Assembly: GCA_934486895.1 (NCBI GenBank)
Contig: CAKSQZ010000001.1
Location: 124,001-188,000, forward strand
Reading direction: 5' to 3'
From: an uncultured Eubacteriales bacterium
GTDB lineage: Bacteria > Bacillota > Clostridia > Oscillospirales > Acutalibacteraceae
Length of the DNA stretch: 64,000 nucleotides
Shown here: piece by piece, positions 1 to 8,980 of the stretch
Layout of the letters: every line of letters starts with the position of its first letter
How positions within the stretch are numbered: the first letter of the stretch is position 1
Notes under the pieces: generated by a model
Seen by the model: only the letters and a program-made list of their open reading frames with translations
The model's database searches: none
Told to the model about the DNA's origin: nothing
Made by a program: the position numbers and the translations under genes

Positions 1-705
1 CTTGCCGATGTTCTGGCAAAGTTCAAGGAACTTACCGTCGGTAGTCTTAACGACATTAGCCTTTGTGATTATCGAAACCTTGCCCTTATGGTTCTTTCTT
101 GCATACTCATAAGCCATTCTGGCAATACGCTCTGTGCCCTGAGTTGTTGTGACAGTGAAATCGACAGCGAGATCGTCGGTCACATTGCAGCCGTCAGATC
201 CGAGGGTGTATGCGCCTTCGGTGTTTTCACGGAAGAATGTCCAATCGATGCCCTGCTCGGGAACTTTAACGGGGCGGACATTTGCGAAAAGGTCGAGTTC
301 CTTGCGCATTGCGACATTTGCGCTCTCAACATTCGGCCACGGATCGCCCTTGCGGGGAGTTGTTGTCGGGCCTTTGAGGATAACATGGCACTTTTTAAGC
401 TCTGCGAGAACATCGTCCGGAATGGCTTTGTTGCATTCAACTCTGCGCTCTATCGTAAGACCGTCGATATATCTGATCTCGATCTTGCCGGATTCAACTT
501 CGTCTTTCAGAAGGAACTCAAGCACTCTTGCCGATTCCTTTGTGATAACAGGACCGATACCGTCGCCGCCGCAAACGCCGATAATGATCTTATCGAGCTT
601 TGCATAGTCGGGCGCTTCGGAATTCTGCTTCATACGCTCAACTCTTTCAAGCTGCTCGCGCATTACTTTTTCAAACTGTTTAACAGCACTTGATATGTCT
701 GTCAT
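1..705 (-). CDS. Isocitrate/isopropylmalate-type dehydrogenase, 3' end cut off by the window
   Basis: The reading frame opens with ATG at 705-703, behind an AAAGGCGG ribosome site, and runs open for 235 codons to the window edge, so the C-terminus is missing. The start reads MTDISSAVKQFEKVM. A GGDGIGPVIT nucleotide-binding motif and an FRENTEGAYTLGSDG segment are diagnostic of the NAD(P)-dependent isocitrate/3-isopropylmalate dehydrogenase family. It lies 33 bp downstream of aconitase in the same direction. I infer that it oxidises isocitrate to 2-oxoglutarate, the next step after aconitase, and feeds glutamate synthesis. Isopropylmalate dehydrogenase is the main alternative, but no leucine genes are visible here. 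Confidence 0.88.
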   Translation of the reverse strand, partial: MTDISSAVKQFEKVMREQLERVERMKQNSEAPDYAKLDKIIIGVCGGDGIGPVITKESARVLEFLLKDEVESGKIEIRYIDGLTIERRVECNKAIPDDVLAELKKCHVILKGPTTTPRKGDPWPNVESANVAMRKELDLFANVRPVKVPEQGIDWTFFRENTEGAYTLGSDGCNVTDDLAVDFTVTTTQGTERIARMAYEYARKNHKGKVSIITKANVVKTTDGKFLELCQNIGK

Positions 706-738
706 TTTAAAAAACCGCCTTTCGTCTATGTGGTGAAA

Positions 739-2679
739 TTACTTATCGCTTTGAAGCTTTGTGTAGTTGAGCAGGCCGCCCGCACACAGCATATCGCGCT
801 GACGCTGCGAGAAATCGAGCGATACGGGAATATCCCTGCCCTTGGTTTCGTCTTTAAGTACAAACTCGGTCTTTCCGCTCTCGATCGCGGCACGAATACC
901 GTCGAGCTTCAAAATATCGTCTTTCTCGATAATGTCATAATCGCTCTCATTTTTAAACGTGAGCGGAATGATACCTGCATTGATAAGGTTTGCGACATGG
1001 ATCCTTGCAAACGACTTTGTTACGACCGCCCGAACGCCGAGATACAGCGGAACAAGAGCCGCGTGCTCTCTCGAAGAACCCTGACCGTAGTTTGTGCCGC
1101 CGACGATTATCGACTTGCCCGCCGCCTTGCAGTTCTCCGCAAAATGCTCATCGCACTGCTTAAAGCAGAACTGCGAAAGATGCGGAATATTCGAGCGGAA
1201 CGGCAGGATCTTAGCGCCTGCGGGCATGATATGGTCAGTCGTGATATTGTCGCCTACTTTGAGAACTGCGGGAGCCTCAATATCGTCCGGCAGGGGAGTC
1301 GTTACAGGGAACGGCTTGATGTTCGGACCGCGCAGGATCTCGACTTTATCCATCTCCTCGACAGGTGCGGGAGCAACGATCATATTATCGTTGATAAGGA
1401 ATTTATCCGGCATTTTGATCTCTTCATAGCCGCCGAGAGTTGTCGGATCGGTCAACACGCCTGTGAGCGCGCTTGCCGCCGCTGTTTCGGGCGATACAAG
1501 ATAGATCTGGCCGTCTGCCGTGCCCGATCTGCCCTCGAAGTTACGGTTGAATGTACGCAGGGAAACACCCTTTGAATTAGGCGACTGACCCATACCGATA
1601 CACGGGCCGCAGGCACATTCGAGAACGCGCACGCCTGCAGCAATAAGGTCGCTGAGCGCGCCGCACTGAGCGAGCATATTAAACACCTGCTTGGAGCCCG
1701 GTGCAATTCCGACGCTGACATCGGGATGAACGGTTTTGCCCTTTAAAATAGCGGCAACTCTGAGCATATCGCGAAGCGATGAATTGGTGCAGGAACCGAT
1801 GAGGACCTGATCTACCTTGATCCGGCCGATCTGCGATACTTTCTTAACATTATCGGGCATATGAGGCATTGCGGCGGCAGGGCAAAGCGATGAAAGATCG
1901 ATGTTGATAACTTCATCGTAAACCGCATCGTCATCCGCATAGACTTCCCTGAAATCCTTTTCTCTGTTCTGAGCGCGCATGAACTCCTTTGTGATCTCGT
2001 CTGCCGGGAAAACAGAAGTCGAAGCGCCAAGCTCGGCACCCATGTTTGTGATAGTGGCACGCTCGGGAACCGTGAGCGTTTTGACGCCTTCTCCGCCATA
2101 CTCAATGATCTTGCCGACACCGCCCTTAACGGACATAATGCGCAAAACTTCTAAGATGACATCCTTAGCGGAAACATACGGACGAAGCTTGCCGCTGAGG
2201 TTGATGCGAACCATTTTAGGCATTGTGATATGATATGCGCCGCCGCCCATTGCAACAGCAACATCGAGTCCGCCTGCACCGAACGCAAGCATACCGATAC
2301 CGCCGCAGGTCGGGGTGTGGCTGTCGGAACCGATGAGCGTTTTTCCGGGAATACCGAAACGCTCAAGATGCACCTGATGGCAGATTCCGTTGCCGGGACG
2401 CGAAAACCAAATACCGTGCTTTTTAGCGACCGAACCGATGAAACGGTGATCGTCGGCGTTTTCAAAGCCGGTCTGAAGTGTGTTGTGATCAATATATGCG
2501 ACGCTGCGTTCTGTTTTGACGCGGGGAACTCCCATCGCCTCAAACTCGAGATACGCCATTGTTCCGGTCGCATCCTGAGTGAGTGTCTGATCTATTTTAA
2601 GACCGATATCCTCGCCCTTGACCATCTCACCGGAAACAAGGTGCGCCTTTATAATCTTTTCGGCTATCGTCATACCCAT
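739..2679 (-). CDS. acn: Aconitate hydratase (short, Aquifex-type)
   Basis: This 646-residue protein should interconvert citrate and isocitrate with a [4Fe-4S] cluster. GSDSHTPT lies near residue 117. The cluster ligands are visible as Cys297 (IGSCTNS) and Cys357/Cys360 (ECACGPCIG), and the swivel-domain signature GQGSSREHAAL lies near residue 540. At about 650 residues it matches the short monofunctional branch, not the 890-residue AcnA. 3-isopropylmalate dehydratase large subunits share the first motifs, but here the swivel domain is fused, as in aconitases. The first ATG (2679) has AAAGGATTG upstream; MTIAEK at 2673 is an alternative. The dehydrogenase gene follows in what looks like an operon. 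Confidence 0.93.
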   Translation of the reverse strand: MGMTIAEKIIKAHLVSGEMVKGEDIGLKIDQTLTQDATGTMAYLEFEAMGVPRVKTERSVAYIDHNTLQTGFENADDHRFIGSVAKKHGIWFSRPGNGICHQVHLERFGIPGKTLIGSDSHTPTCGGIGMLAFGAGGLDVAVAMGGGAYHITMPKMVRINLSGKLRPYVSAKDVILEVLRIMSVKGGVGKIIEYGGEGVKTLTVPERATITNMGAELGASTSVFPADEITKEFMRAQNREKDFREVYADDDAVYDEVINIDLSSLCPAAAMPHMPDNVKKVSQIGRIKVDQVLIGSCTNSSLRDMLRVAAILKGKTVHPDVSVGIAPGSKQVFNMLAQCGALSDLIAAGVRVLECACGPCIGMGQSPNSKGVSLRTFNRNFEGRSGTADGQIYLVSPETAAASALTGVLTDPTTLGGYEEIKMPDKFLINDNMIVAPAPVEEMDKVEILRGPNIKPFPVTTPLPDDIEAPAVLKVGDNITTDHIMPAGAKILPFRSNIPHLSQFCFKQCDEHFAENCKAAGKSIIVGGTNYGQGSSREHAALVPLYLGVRAVVTKSFARIHVANLINAGIIPLTFKNESDYDIIEKDDILKLDGIRAAIESGKTEFVLKDETKGRDIPVSLDFSQRQRDMLCAGGLLNYTKLQSDK

Positions 2680-2816
2680 TTATTATCAATCCTTTCCGAA
2701 TACATTATAAGATATATTATCTTATAAATCTGCCCCGATGTCAAGTTTTTGCGCCAAAAAAATCTTTACAATGAGTATATTTATAAATAAAAAAAGCGGA
2801 ATCGGAGGAAAATATA

Positions 2817-2845
2817 TTGAAATTATGAAATAAACCTTGTAAAAT
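2817..2845 (+). promoter_or_regulatory. Sigma-A-type promoter in the acn/lipoprotein divergent region
   Basis: TTGAAA (2817-2822) and TAAAAT (2840-2845) are separated by 17 bp and point towards the lipoprotein gene at 3008, which would have a leader of about 155 nt. The whole 2680-3007 gap (328 bp) is AT-rich and divergent. Apart from this promoter and AT-rich sequence next to acn, I see no gene or strong hairpin in it. Confidence 0.55.
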
Positions 2846-3007
2846 AGACAGTTGTGTTATAAAATATAATCAAAGTATAAGCAGCCGTCTCTCCTTCTCT
2901 CTGTTTGCGATCTGTTTGGAGATACACTCCCAAAAGCAAGAAGTTGGCTCTGCTCTGAATTAAATTATGCTGCGGTAAAACGATTTGAAAGGATCGGAAA
3001 ACTTAAA

Positions 3008-4627
3008 ATGAAGTTTCAAAAGCTTTTTGCATTGATAACCTGTGCCGCTGTGGCGGTGTCGATGAGCTCCTGCAACAACAGCAGTTCATCCGGAAGCGCG
3101 ACTACGACCGCGCCGACAACTGTTCCCGTGGAAACACCCGTTGAGGTCGAGAAACCTGCGGATATAGGTAAGATGTCGTTCGGCACCGCTTTCTACAAAC
3201 CTCGGATGGGTGCTGTGCTTTACAATGTTGATATTTCTTCCCTGCCTGAGCACGAGAAGCTTGTCGCAAGGTGCGTTCAGGGTCTTGTCTCGAGAAATGA
3301 CAGTGCTCAGATCTATTTATCCGAAAACTCAAACGACGCTTTCTGGCTCAACAGATTAAAGGACGAATACGGTATTATTGTCAAGAATCTCGCGGCAGAT
3401 TCGCTTTGCGATAAGTTTGCCGATCATATTAAGAATATATTTGTCTACGACGACACCGACAAATATGCCGCGGCTGCCGCTGTCTATCAGGCATCATTAC
3501 AGGATTCGATCGCAGTTCCGAGGGACAAAGCCGAGAAATATGCGAAGTTTGCGAAATCCGAGTTGACAGTGACCGAGGCATCGTCAACGCAGGCGACAAC
3601 TGCCGCCGCTAAGGCCGACGGCGAACAGCAGGCTGAAAAAGCAAAGCAGATGTACGCCGCTGTTGTCAGCCCCGACTGCAAGTTTGTCGATTATCTTTAT
3701 GCACTCGGCGCGCCCGTCATTTTTGCAAACGCTAAGAATCAAACCGATATAAACCGTGTGAAAACTCTGCTCAGCGGCGAATTTGAAAAACCTGCGGTGC
3801 TTTTCTGCGAGGATAGCAGCTTTATCGACATTGCCTCCGAAAACGGTTTCGGTGTGCTTAAAATAAGCGGTTTTTCAAATGCGACCTGTTTTTCGTCTTT
3901 CTCAAATTCCGATGTTTCATCGGGCTCGGCAAACGGCACTTCGCGCTATTCTGATGAGATAGAAAAGTATGTCAGCATTGAGATCTGCGGCGATAATGTC
4001 GCGCTGGGGGACAATCTCAGCTATATTTTCAAAAACAGCCGCAGAGGCAGCGCACCTGTGACAGTCGAGCTAAGTCCCGCGCTTTGTGAGCTTGCCCCGC
4101 CTATCGCATCGTGGTATGCGGCAGGCAGACGCACTGCAACCTCAATATCGGCGGACAGTCTCGGATATATGTCGGTCAATCCCGCAAAGATGAAAAATGA
4201 ATATCTTGAGACTTATTATGAACGCTCGAAAGCGTTTATTTCGGCGGCAGGGCTGAGTGTTCTGAACGCATCACTCGATGAAAAGTCGGCAGCTGCCGCT
4301 TCCTCGGCACTCGGCGGAAAGAATATTATCGGCGCTGAGAATAACGGGATCAATGTTATAAAAGTCGATAGCATTTATAATTTTAAAGATTATAAGCTGC
4401 CTGACAGCGATTCGCCTTTCTACTGCATTAAGATAAAGGCGGGTGATATTACAACTTCAACATTTCAGCAGCTCGAAAATCTTGTTTTGAAAATTCAGGA
4501 AGCGAATGAAAACACAGAATTTATGCTGTGCGAGGACCTCTTTCCGACAGTGAGCGAGCGGCTTCAGACGATTGCTCAGACAACGACTGCCGCAACAACT
4601 GCGGCGCAGACCACAGCGAAAAAATGA
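3008..4627 (+). CDS. Putative lipoprotein with a degenerate GxGYxYP-type domain
   Basis: The 539-residue product begins with a lipoprotein signal peptide (lipobox VSMSSC, Cys22) and a Thr/Pro-rich tether. Residues of about 70-110 (LVARCVQGLVSRNDSAQIYL, then FWLNRL) resemble the N-terminal domain of GxGYxYP proteins, a family of predicted carbohydrate-active surface proteins. Around residue 355, ELSPALCELAPPIASWY and a following SLGYMSV segment resemble the family's central region, but the Gly-x-Gly-Tyr-x-Tyr-Pro motif is not intact. The C-terminus is a Thr/Ala-rich tail. The stop overlaps the apbE start (ATGA), so the two are probably translationally coupled. Family assignment is by eye. Whether it binds sugar or a flavin partner is unknown. 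Confidence 0.6.
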   Translation: MKFQKLFALITCAAVAVSMSSCNNSSSSGSATTTAPTTVPVETPVEVEKPADIGKMSFGTAFYKPRMGAVLYNVDISSLPEHEKLVARCVQGLVSRNDSAQIYLSENSNDAFWLNRLKDEYGIIVKNLAADSLCDKFADHIKNIFVYDDTDKYAAAAAVYQASLQDSIAVPRDKAEKYAKFAKSELTVTEASSTQATTAAAKADGEQQAEKAKQMYAAVVSPDCKFVDYLYALGAPVIFANAKNQTDINRVKTLLSGEFEKPAVLFCEDSSFIDIASENGFGVLKISGFSNATCFSSFSNSDVSSGSANGTSRYSDEIEKYVSIEICGDNVALGDNLSYIFKNSRRGSAPVTVELSPALCELAPPIASWYAAGRRTATSISADSLGYMSVNPAKMKNEYLETYYERSKAFISAAGLSVLNASLDEKSAAAASSALGGKNIIGAENNGINVIKVDSIYNFKDYKLPDSDSPFYCIKIKAGDITTSTFQQLENLVLKIQEANENTEFMLCEDLFPTVSERLQTIAQTTTAATTAAQTTAKK

Positions 4628-5613
4628 GTGTGATAAAAAAACTGACTGCGGCAGTCGCCGCTGTTGCGATGGCGGCGGTTGCCGCTTCGTGCAGCGGTGA
4701 TCCAGAGCCGCAGTATTTTTTTGCGATGGATACATATATCGAGCTTAAATGCGACAGCGAGCGTGGCATGGCGGCGGCTCGGCAGGTTATCGAAAATGCG
4801 GGCGGCATTTATGATCGGTATCTTGACAGCTCGGCGGTATCGAAATTAAACCGCGGACGGACAACAGAAGATAAAACTCTTGCGAAAGCTGTTAAAACCT
4901 CGCTCGAACTTTATAAAAAGACTGACGGCTATTTTGATATCTCGCTCGGGCAGGTTATATCCGCCTGGGATATCGGCGGTGAGAACCGCGTGCCGAGTGA
5001 AGATGAACTGAAAACCGCGCTTCAAAACAGCGGCACCGAAAACATCAAGGTCATTGGCGACAGGATAACGCTTTCGGGCGGTGTAACGCTTGATTTCGGC
5101 GCGATCGCCAAGGGTATTATTTCCGATGAGGCAGTCCTGGCGGCTAAAGAAAACGGGGCAGAATCCGCAGCTTTTTCGCTAGGCGGTAATATCGCGCTTA
5201 TCGGCGATAAAGGCGGCGAGGGCTACTCGGTCGGCATTGCCGACCCAAACGATCCGCAAAAAAGCATTGTCGGCAATATTATCTGTCTTGCGGACTGCTT
5301 TGCTGTCACATCGGGCGGATACCAGCGGTACTTCGAGCAAAACGGCAAGCGTTACTGCCACATTTTCGGCAAGGACGGCAAGCCTGCCGACAGCGGACTT
5401 TTATCGGTGACGATCGTCAGCAAAAGCGGTGCTGAGGCGGACGCTTATTCGACTGCGCTTTATTCAATGGGGCTCTCGAAATCGCTTGAGTTTTACAATA
5501 AAAACGGTGAATTTGAGGCAGTTTTTGTGACCGATAAAAACGAAGTCGTTTTAACAGACGGGCTGAAAAACAAATTTAAGCTTACGAACGGAGAATACAA
5601 ACTATGCGACTGA
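4624..5613 (+). CDS. apbE: FAD:protein FMN transferase (ApbE), lipoprotein form
   Basis: ApbE moves FMN from FAD onto a Thr of exported redox proteins outside the membrane, in a Mg2+-dependent reaction. The 329-residue protein has a lipobox (AVAASC), an FAD-contact motif DFGAIAKGIISDEA near residue 160, SGGYQRYFEQNGKRYCHIFG near residue 225, and the metal-site motif GAEADAYSTALYSMG near residue 270. An in-frame extension back to 4528 exists, but the signal peptide and the ATGA overlap with the upstream lipoprotein support 4624. It is the second gene of a four-gene plus-strand operon. No FMN-binding-domain acceptor is encoded within the window. Confidence 0.93.
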   Translation: MSVIKKLTAAVAAVAMAAVAASCSGDPEPQYFFAMDTYIELKCDSERGMAAARQVIENAGGIYDRYLDSSAVSKLNRGRTTEDKTLAKAVKTSLELYKKTDGYFDISLGQVISAWDIGGENRVPSEDELKTALQNSGTENIKVIGDRITLSGGVTLDFGAIAKGIISDEAVLAAKENGAESAAFSLGGNIALIGDKGGEGYSVGIADPNDPQKSIVGNIICLADCFAVTSGGYQRYFEQNGKRYCHIFGKDGKPADSGLLSVTIVSKSGAEADAYSTALYSMGLSKSLEFYNKNGEFEAVFVTDKNEVVLTDGLKNKFKLTNGEYKLCD

Positions 5614-5945
5614 AACGGTGGGACGCTTTGGCTTTTCTGCTGCCGACAGCGGTTGCCGCTGTGGCGGCGATTATTATGTTCGGCGGCGGCAGTCGGCGAA
5701 TCGCCGAGATCTCGGTAGGTGGCACTGTTGTTAGCCGAATAGATCTCGACACGGCACACGACGGCGATGTGCCGTGCGACACGGAATACAATAATAAAAT
5801 CGTTATAAAGGACGGATGCATAGGCGTTGTCAGCGCCGACTGCAAAGATCACATCTGCGTCGGCACGGGAATGATCAAAAACAACGGCGAGACGGTTGTT
5901 TGCCTGCCCTCGAAGCTGGTTATCAGGATCGGGGAGGGCGGATAA
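5604..5945 (+). CDS. NusG domain II-containing membrane-anchored protein (EetA-like)
   Basis: This 113-residue protein has one N-terminal membrane segment (residues of about 8-26) followed by a small beta domain of the NusG domain II type. Its two-cysteine pattern is CKDHICVGTGMI followed by GETVVCLPSKLVIRI. Such proteins occur next to ApbE and Gx-transporter genes in flavin-based extracellular electron-transfer and Rnf-associated loci, where one is called EetA. The start overlaps the end of apbE by 10 nt and the stop overlaps the next start (TAATG). The domain assignment is good; the electron-transfer role is inferred from neighbours. Confidence 0.82.
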   Translation: MRLKRWDALAFLLPTAVAAVAAIIMFGGGSRRIAEISVGGTVVSRIDLDTAHDGDVPCDTEYNNKIVIKDGCIGVVSADCKDHICVGTGMIKNNGETVVCLPSKLVIRIGEGG

Positions 5946-6448
5946 TGAACAAGGCCCGAACGACCGCATTTTTAGCGGCTTTCACAGCGGCGGCGGTCAT
6001 ATTCTCCTATGCGGAAACACTGTTTCCGCCGCTTATTCCGATATCGGGATTCAAGCTCGGATTTTCAAATATCGCAATTCTCTGCGTGCTATATCTGTTC
6101 GGCACAAAAGCCGCTTTCGCAGTACTTACGGTGCGCTCGGTCATATCGGCGGCGGCGTTTTCGGGAGTTGTGCCGCTGATCCTGTCGCTCTCCGGCGGAA
6201 TACTCGCGGCAACGGCAATGTGGCTTGCAAAGAAAAGCGATAAACTCAGCATCTTCGGCGTCAGTGTTATCGGCGCGACACTTCACAATATCGGGCAGTG
6301 CGCCGCGGCGGCGATACTGCTTCAGACAACAAGCGTTTTCGCTTATCTTCCGCTTTTGATGATCCTGTCGGTCATCTGCGGTGCAGGCGTGGGGCTTGTA
6401 TCGGCGGCGATAATGAAGATCTTAAAAAGGTCGAAGCTTTTTTCATAG
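5945..6448 (+). CDS. Gx transporter family membrane protein (EetB-like; often annotated heptaprenyl diphosphate synthase component I)
   Basis: A 167-residue protein with about five hydrophobic segments. The segment ETLFPPLIPISGFKLGFSNI is the family's signature, resembling the S-components of ECF transporters. The annotation 'heptaprenyl diphosphate synthase component I' is common but poorly founded; in electron-transfer loci the family member is EetB. ATG at 5945 overlaps the preceding stop, so expression is coupled. An upstream in-frame extension is only a shadow of the previous gene. It ends the operon in front of a strong terminator. The substrate is unknown; a flavin or quinone precursor is a guess from context. 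Confidence 0.8.
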   Translation: MNKARTTAFLAAFTAAAVIFSYAETLFPPLIPISGFKLGFSNIAILCVLYLFGTKAAFAVLTVRSVISAAAFSGVVPLILSLSGGILAATAMWLAKKSDKLSIFGVSVIGATLHNIGQCAAAAILLQTTSVFAYLPLLMILSVICGAGVGLVSAAIMKILKRSKLFS

Positions 6449-6460
6449 CAAACGATAATA

Positions 6461-6500
6461 AAAAAACAGCAGGTTTTAAAAACCTGCTGTTTTTTTTTTG
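6461..6500. terminator. Bidirectional intrinsic terminator
   Basis: An A/T-flanked perfect stem (ACAGCAGGTTT with AAACCTGCTGT) is followed by ten T residues on the plus strand and by a T-run on the minus strand. It lies between the convergent Gx-transporter and dockerin genes and should serve both. Confidence 0.9.
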
Positions 6501-6513
6501 ATTTAGCGATCGA

Positions 6514-8850
6514 TTACTTCAGTATCGAAAAGTCGCCGCCGGCAATAGCCGAAACGAGGAGACGAACATCTGCAAGGTCGATCTTGGTGTCTGCATTGAC
6601 ATCAGAATTCTTCTTAGCCTGCTCTGTCATGTCGTTTGTTGTACCCGCTGCGATAGCTGCAACAAGGGTACGAACGTCTGCGAGGTTGATTTCGCCATCG
6701 CAGTTTACATCACCGGGTTTGCCCTCGGGAACAACCGTAGTTGTAGTAGTTGTAGTTGTGGTTGTTGTCGGAGCGTTCGAACGGATAGCTTCGATATCCG
6801 AGAATGTGAACGAAATGCCGCCGAGTGCTGTTGCACCGTCTGTAGCCATAACACGGAACTGCTGGTGGTTCATTGCCTTTAACTGAGAAACGGTGATACC
6901 ACTACTGCCGAATTCGCTGAGAAGCATTACATATTCAGCTTCCTCACCGACTGCAGCTGTGATCGGCTTAACGCATACGGGCCAATTTGAATAATCGGTC
7001 AATACGAACTTAACCGACAGCGGAACATCTGCATTTCCGACGGAGTTAACTTTCAGCTTGAAGCGGAGACCGACAGTGTCATCTGTGATGGCATTTACGT
7101 TTTGCTGGCTCCATGTGTAAGCCTGGTACTGCCATGCATCCTTTGTCCATGTTTCTGTAAGAGTGCCGTTGCCCTCAACCTTTATTCCGCCGCCTTCGCC
7201 TTCAACTTCTTCAGGCGAGCCGCCGTTCCAAACCGTTGCTGTTGCCGGCAGATATACACCTGTGGAAACATACGGATCCTCGGGGTTAACTGTAGTTGTA
7301 GTTGTAGTTGTGGTTGTGGTGGTTTCAACCGGAGCTGTTGTGGTTGTGGTTGTTGTCGGAGCGTTCGAACGGATAGCTTCGATATCCGAGAATGTGAACG
7401 AAATGCCGCCGAGTGTTGTTGCACCGTCAAGCGCCTCAACACGGAGCTGCTGATGATCCATCTCTTTGAACTGAGCTGCGTCAATATCGCTTGTGAACTC
7501 GCTGAGAAGCATTACATACTCAGCCTCTTCACCTACTGCCGCTGTGATCGGCTTAATGCAGGTAGACCACTTTGTCGGCCAATATTCCTGGAATACGAAC
7601 TTAACTCTGAGCGGAACATCTGCATTGCCGACAGAGTTTATTTTAAGCTTAAAGCGGATACCGACAGCGTCGCTTGCAACATTATCCTTATTTGCCTTAT
7701 CCCATGTGTAAGCCTGGTACTGCCAAGAATCCTTTGTCCATGTTTCTGTGAGGGTGCCTTCGCCTTCAACCTTTGTGCCGCCGCCTTCGCCTTCAACTTC
7801 TTCGGGCGCGCCGCCGTTCCAAGTAGCAATGTTTGCCGGCAGATATACACCTGTGGAAACATACGGATCCTCGGGATTAACTGTGGTTGTGGTTGTAGTT
7901 GTGGTTGTAGTTGTTTCAACCGGAGCTGTTGTGGTTGTGGTTGTGGGCTGTTCGCCGGACTGTCTGTAAGGTCTCCAGGGCTTAACAGTGTCAACCTGCG
8001 GTTTGTCGATGTATTCGGCCGGATCGTTAACTGTGATAGCGTTAGCTGTTGTGTTTACGATCTTTAACGGAGATACCGTAACATCAAGGCTGTTGCCGGC
8101 AGTGTCATAAGAGCTGTCATTTACAATGTTGATGGAAGAGGAAACGGCTGTACCAGCATCACCGCGGTCAGCATCTTCGGCGAGGAATTCATCCTCAACC
8201 ATGCTGCCGTCTTTATCTTCAACAAGAGCTTCGAGCTTATACTCAAATGTTACAGTCTCGCCCGGCCAGATGAACTCATTGCTACCGCAGCGTCTCTCTG
8301 TGCTGCCGTTTTTGACAGTTACGACGGGAGCACCGCTGTTTGCTTTAACACCGGGGATCTGGATTTCTGCCGAAAGATGAGCAACACCGTCGCCGTTGTT
8401 TGTAACAGTGTACTGAAGGGAAAGACCGTCTACCTTTGCACTGCCGTGCTGTGCAACGATCTGCTCATAAGCCTCTGCCCAGAGAGCCTGATTGTTCTTA
8501 GAGCCGTCGCCCCAGAACGAAACACCGATCATCGATGCGCCGTTACCGTATGTAGTAAAACGGAGAGTGCCAGCATCGGATGTGATGATAGCGCCCTGGC
8601 TTTCGAGCTCGGGAACGCCTGCAGCGCTTGTTACCGCACCGTTGGCATTGTAGGTCTTAGGTGCAGCGTCACCGATCTTAAGGTTGACTACCTGACCCCA
8701 AGTACCGTCAGTACTGAAGTTTTTACGACCGCCAAATTCAGGAGAGAAAATGGTTACGTCTACGTCGCCGCTTGCGGACACTGTTGTGCAAAGCCAGAAA
8801 GCTGACATAACAAGTGCCAAAGCGACAAATAATGATAGTGCTTTTTTCAT
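6514..8850 (-). CDS. Secreted multidomain protein with two repeat modules and a C-terminal type I dockerin
   Basis: The 778-residue product starts at ATG 8850 with an ideal GGAGGA ribosome site and a signal peptide cut near residue 26 (TVSA/SG). Residues of about 29-290 are an unrecognised beta-rich region. Poly-Thr linkers then separate two homologous modules (about 324-500 and 521-700), each starting YVSTGVYLPA and ending SFTFSDIEAIRSNAP. These modules look like carbohydrate-binding beta sandwiches. Residues of about 710-778 form a type I dockerin with two Ca-binding halves (DVNCDGEINLADV and DVNADTKIDLADV). No catalytic domain is apparent, so I infer a cellulosome-like or cell-surface binding component. 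No cohesin is encoded in the window. Confidence 0.85.
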   Translation of the reverse strand: MKKALSLFVALALVMSAFWLCTTVSASGDVDVTIFSPEFGGRKNFSTDGTWGQVVNLKIGDAAPKTYNANGAVTSAAGVPELESQGAIITSDAGTLRFTTYGNGASMIGVSFWGDGSKNNQALWAEAYEQIVAQHGSAKVDGLSLQYTVTNNGDGVAHLSAEIQIPGVKANSGAPVVTVKNGSTERRCGSNEFIWPGETVTFEYKLEALVEDKDGSMVEDEFLAEDADRGDAGTAVSSSINIVNDSSYDTAGNSLDVTVSPLKIVNTTANAITVNDPAEYIDKPQVDTVKPWRPYRQSGEQPTTTTTTAPVETTTTTTTTTTTVNPEDPYVSTGVYLPANIATWNGGAPEEVEGEGGGTKVEGEGTLTETWTKDSWQYQAYTWDKANKDNVASDAVGIRFKLKINSVGNADVPLRVKFVFQEYWPTKWSTCIKPITAAVGEEAEYVMLLSEFTSDIDAAQFKEMDHQQLRVEALDGATTLGGISFTFSDIEAIRSNAPTTTTTTTAPVETTTTTTTTTTTVNPEDPYVSTGVYLPATATVWNGGSPEEVEGEGGGIKVEGNGTLTETWTKDAWQYQAYTWSQQNVNAITDDTVGLRFKLKVNSVGNADVPLSVKFVLTDYSNWPVCVKPITAAVGEEAEYVMLLSEFGSSGITVSQLKAMNHQQFRVMATDGATALGGISFTFSDIEAIRSNAPTTTTTTTTTTTVVPEGKPGDVNCDGEINLADVRTLVAAIAAGTTNDMTEQAKKNSDVNADTKIDLADVRLLVSAIAGGDFSILK
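6731..7882 (-). repeat. In-gene duplication, 591-bp period, with Thr-codon microsatellites
   Basis: Two copies of a module lie in tandem: the sequence at 7852 recurs at 7261, giving a 591-bp (197-codon) period. The junctions are low-complexity Thr-codon tracts at about 6731-6770, 7288-7350 and 7885-7950. The second copy ends early, losing the APVET insert before the dockerin. The structure suggests duplication by recombination between Thr tracts. Confidence 0.85.
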
Positions 8851-8901
8851 TTCTGTGTCCTCCAAAAAAATATTACGGCTCATTGCCGTTTACACACATT
8901 T

Positions 8902-8930
8902 ATAATAACACAGTAATATTCAAAAAGCAA
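8902..8930 (-). promoter_or_regulatory. Candidate promoter of the dockerin gene
   Basis: Read on the minus strand, TTGCTT (8930-8925), a 17-bp spacer and TATTAT (8907-8902) lie about 50 bp upstream of the ATG at 8850. Confidence 0.45.
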
Positions 8931-8980
8931 GTCGTTTTTATACGATTTTTGTGATAAATTTTCGCTGTGATACAAATATT

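Noticed and set aside
88..693. Plus-strand ORF over the truncated dehydrogenase
   Set aside because: It is the antisense shadow of a clear dehydrogenase frame with family motifs on the minus strand.
7102..8067. Long plus-strand Cys-rich ORFs opposite the dockerin gene
   Set aside because: They are reverse complements of Thr/Gly-rich coding sequence. Cys, Val and Gly runs are shadows of Thr-codon tracts, and no ribosome site is present.
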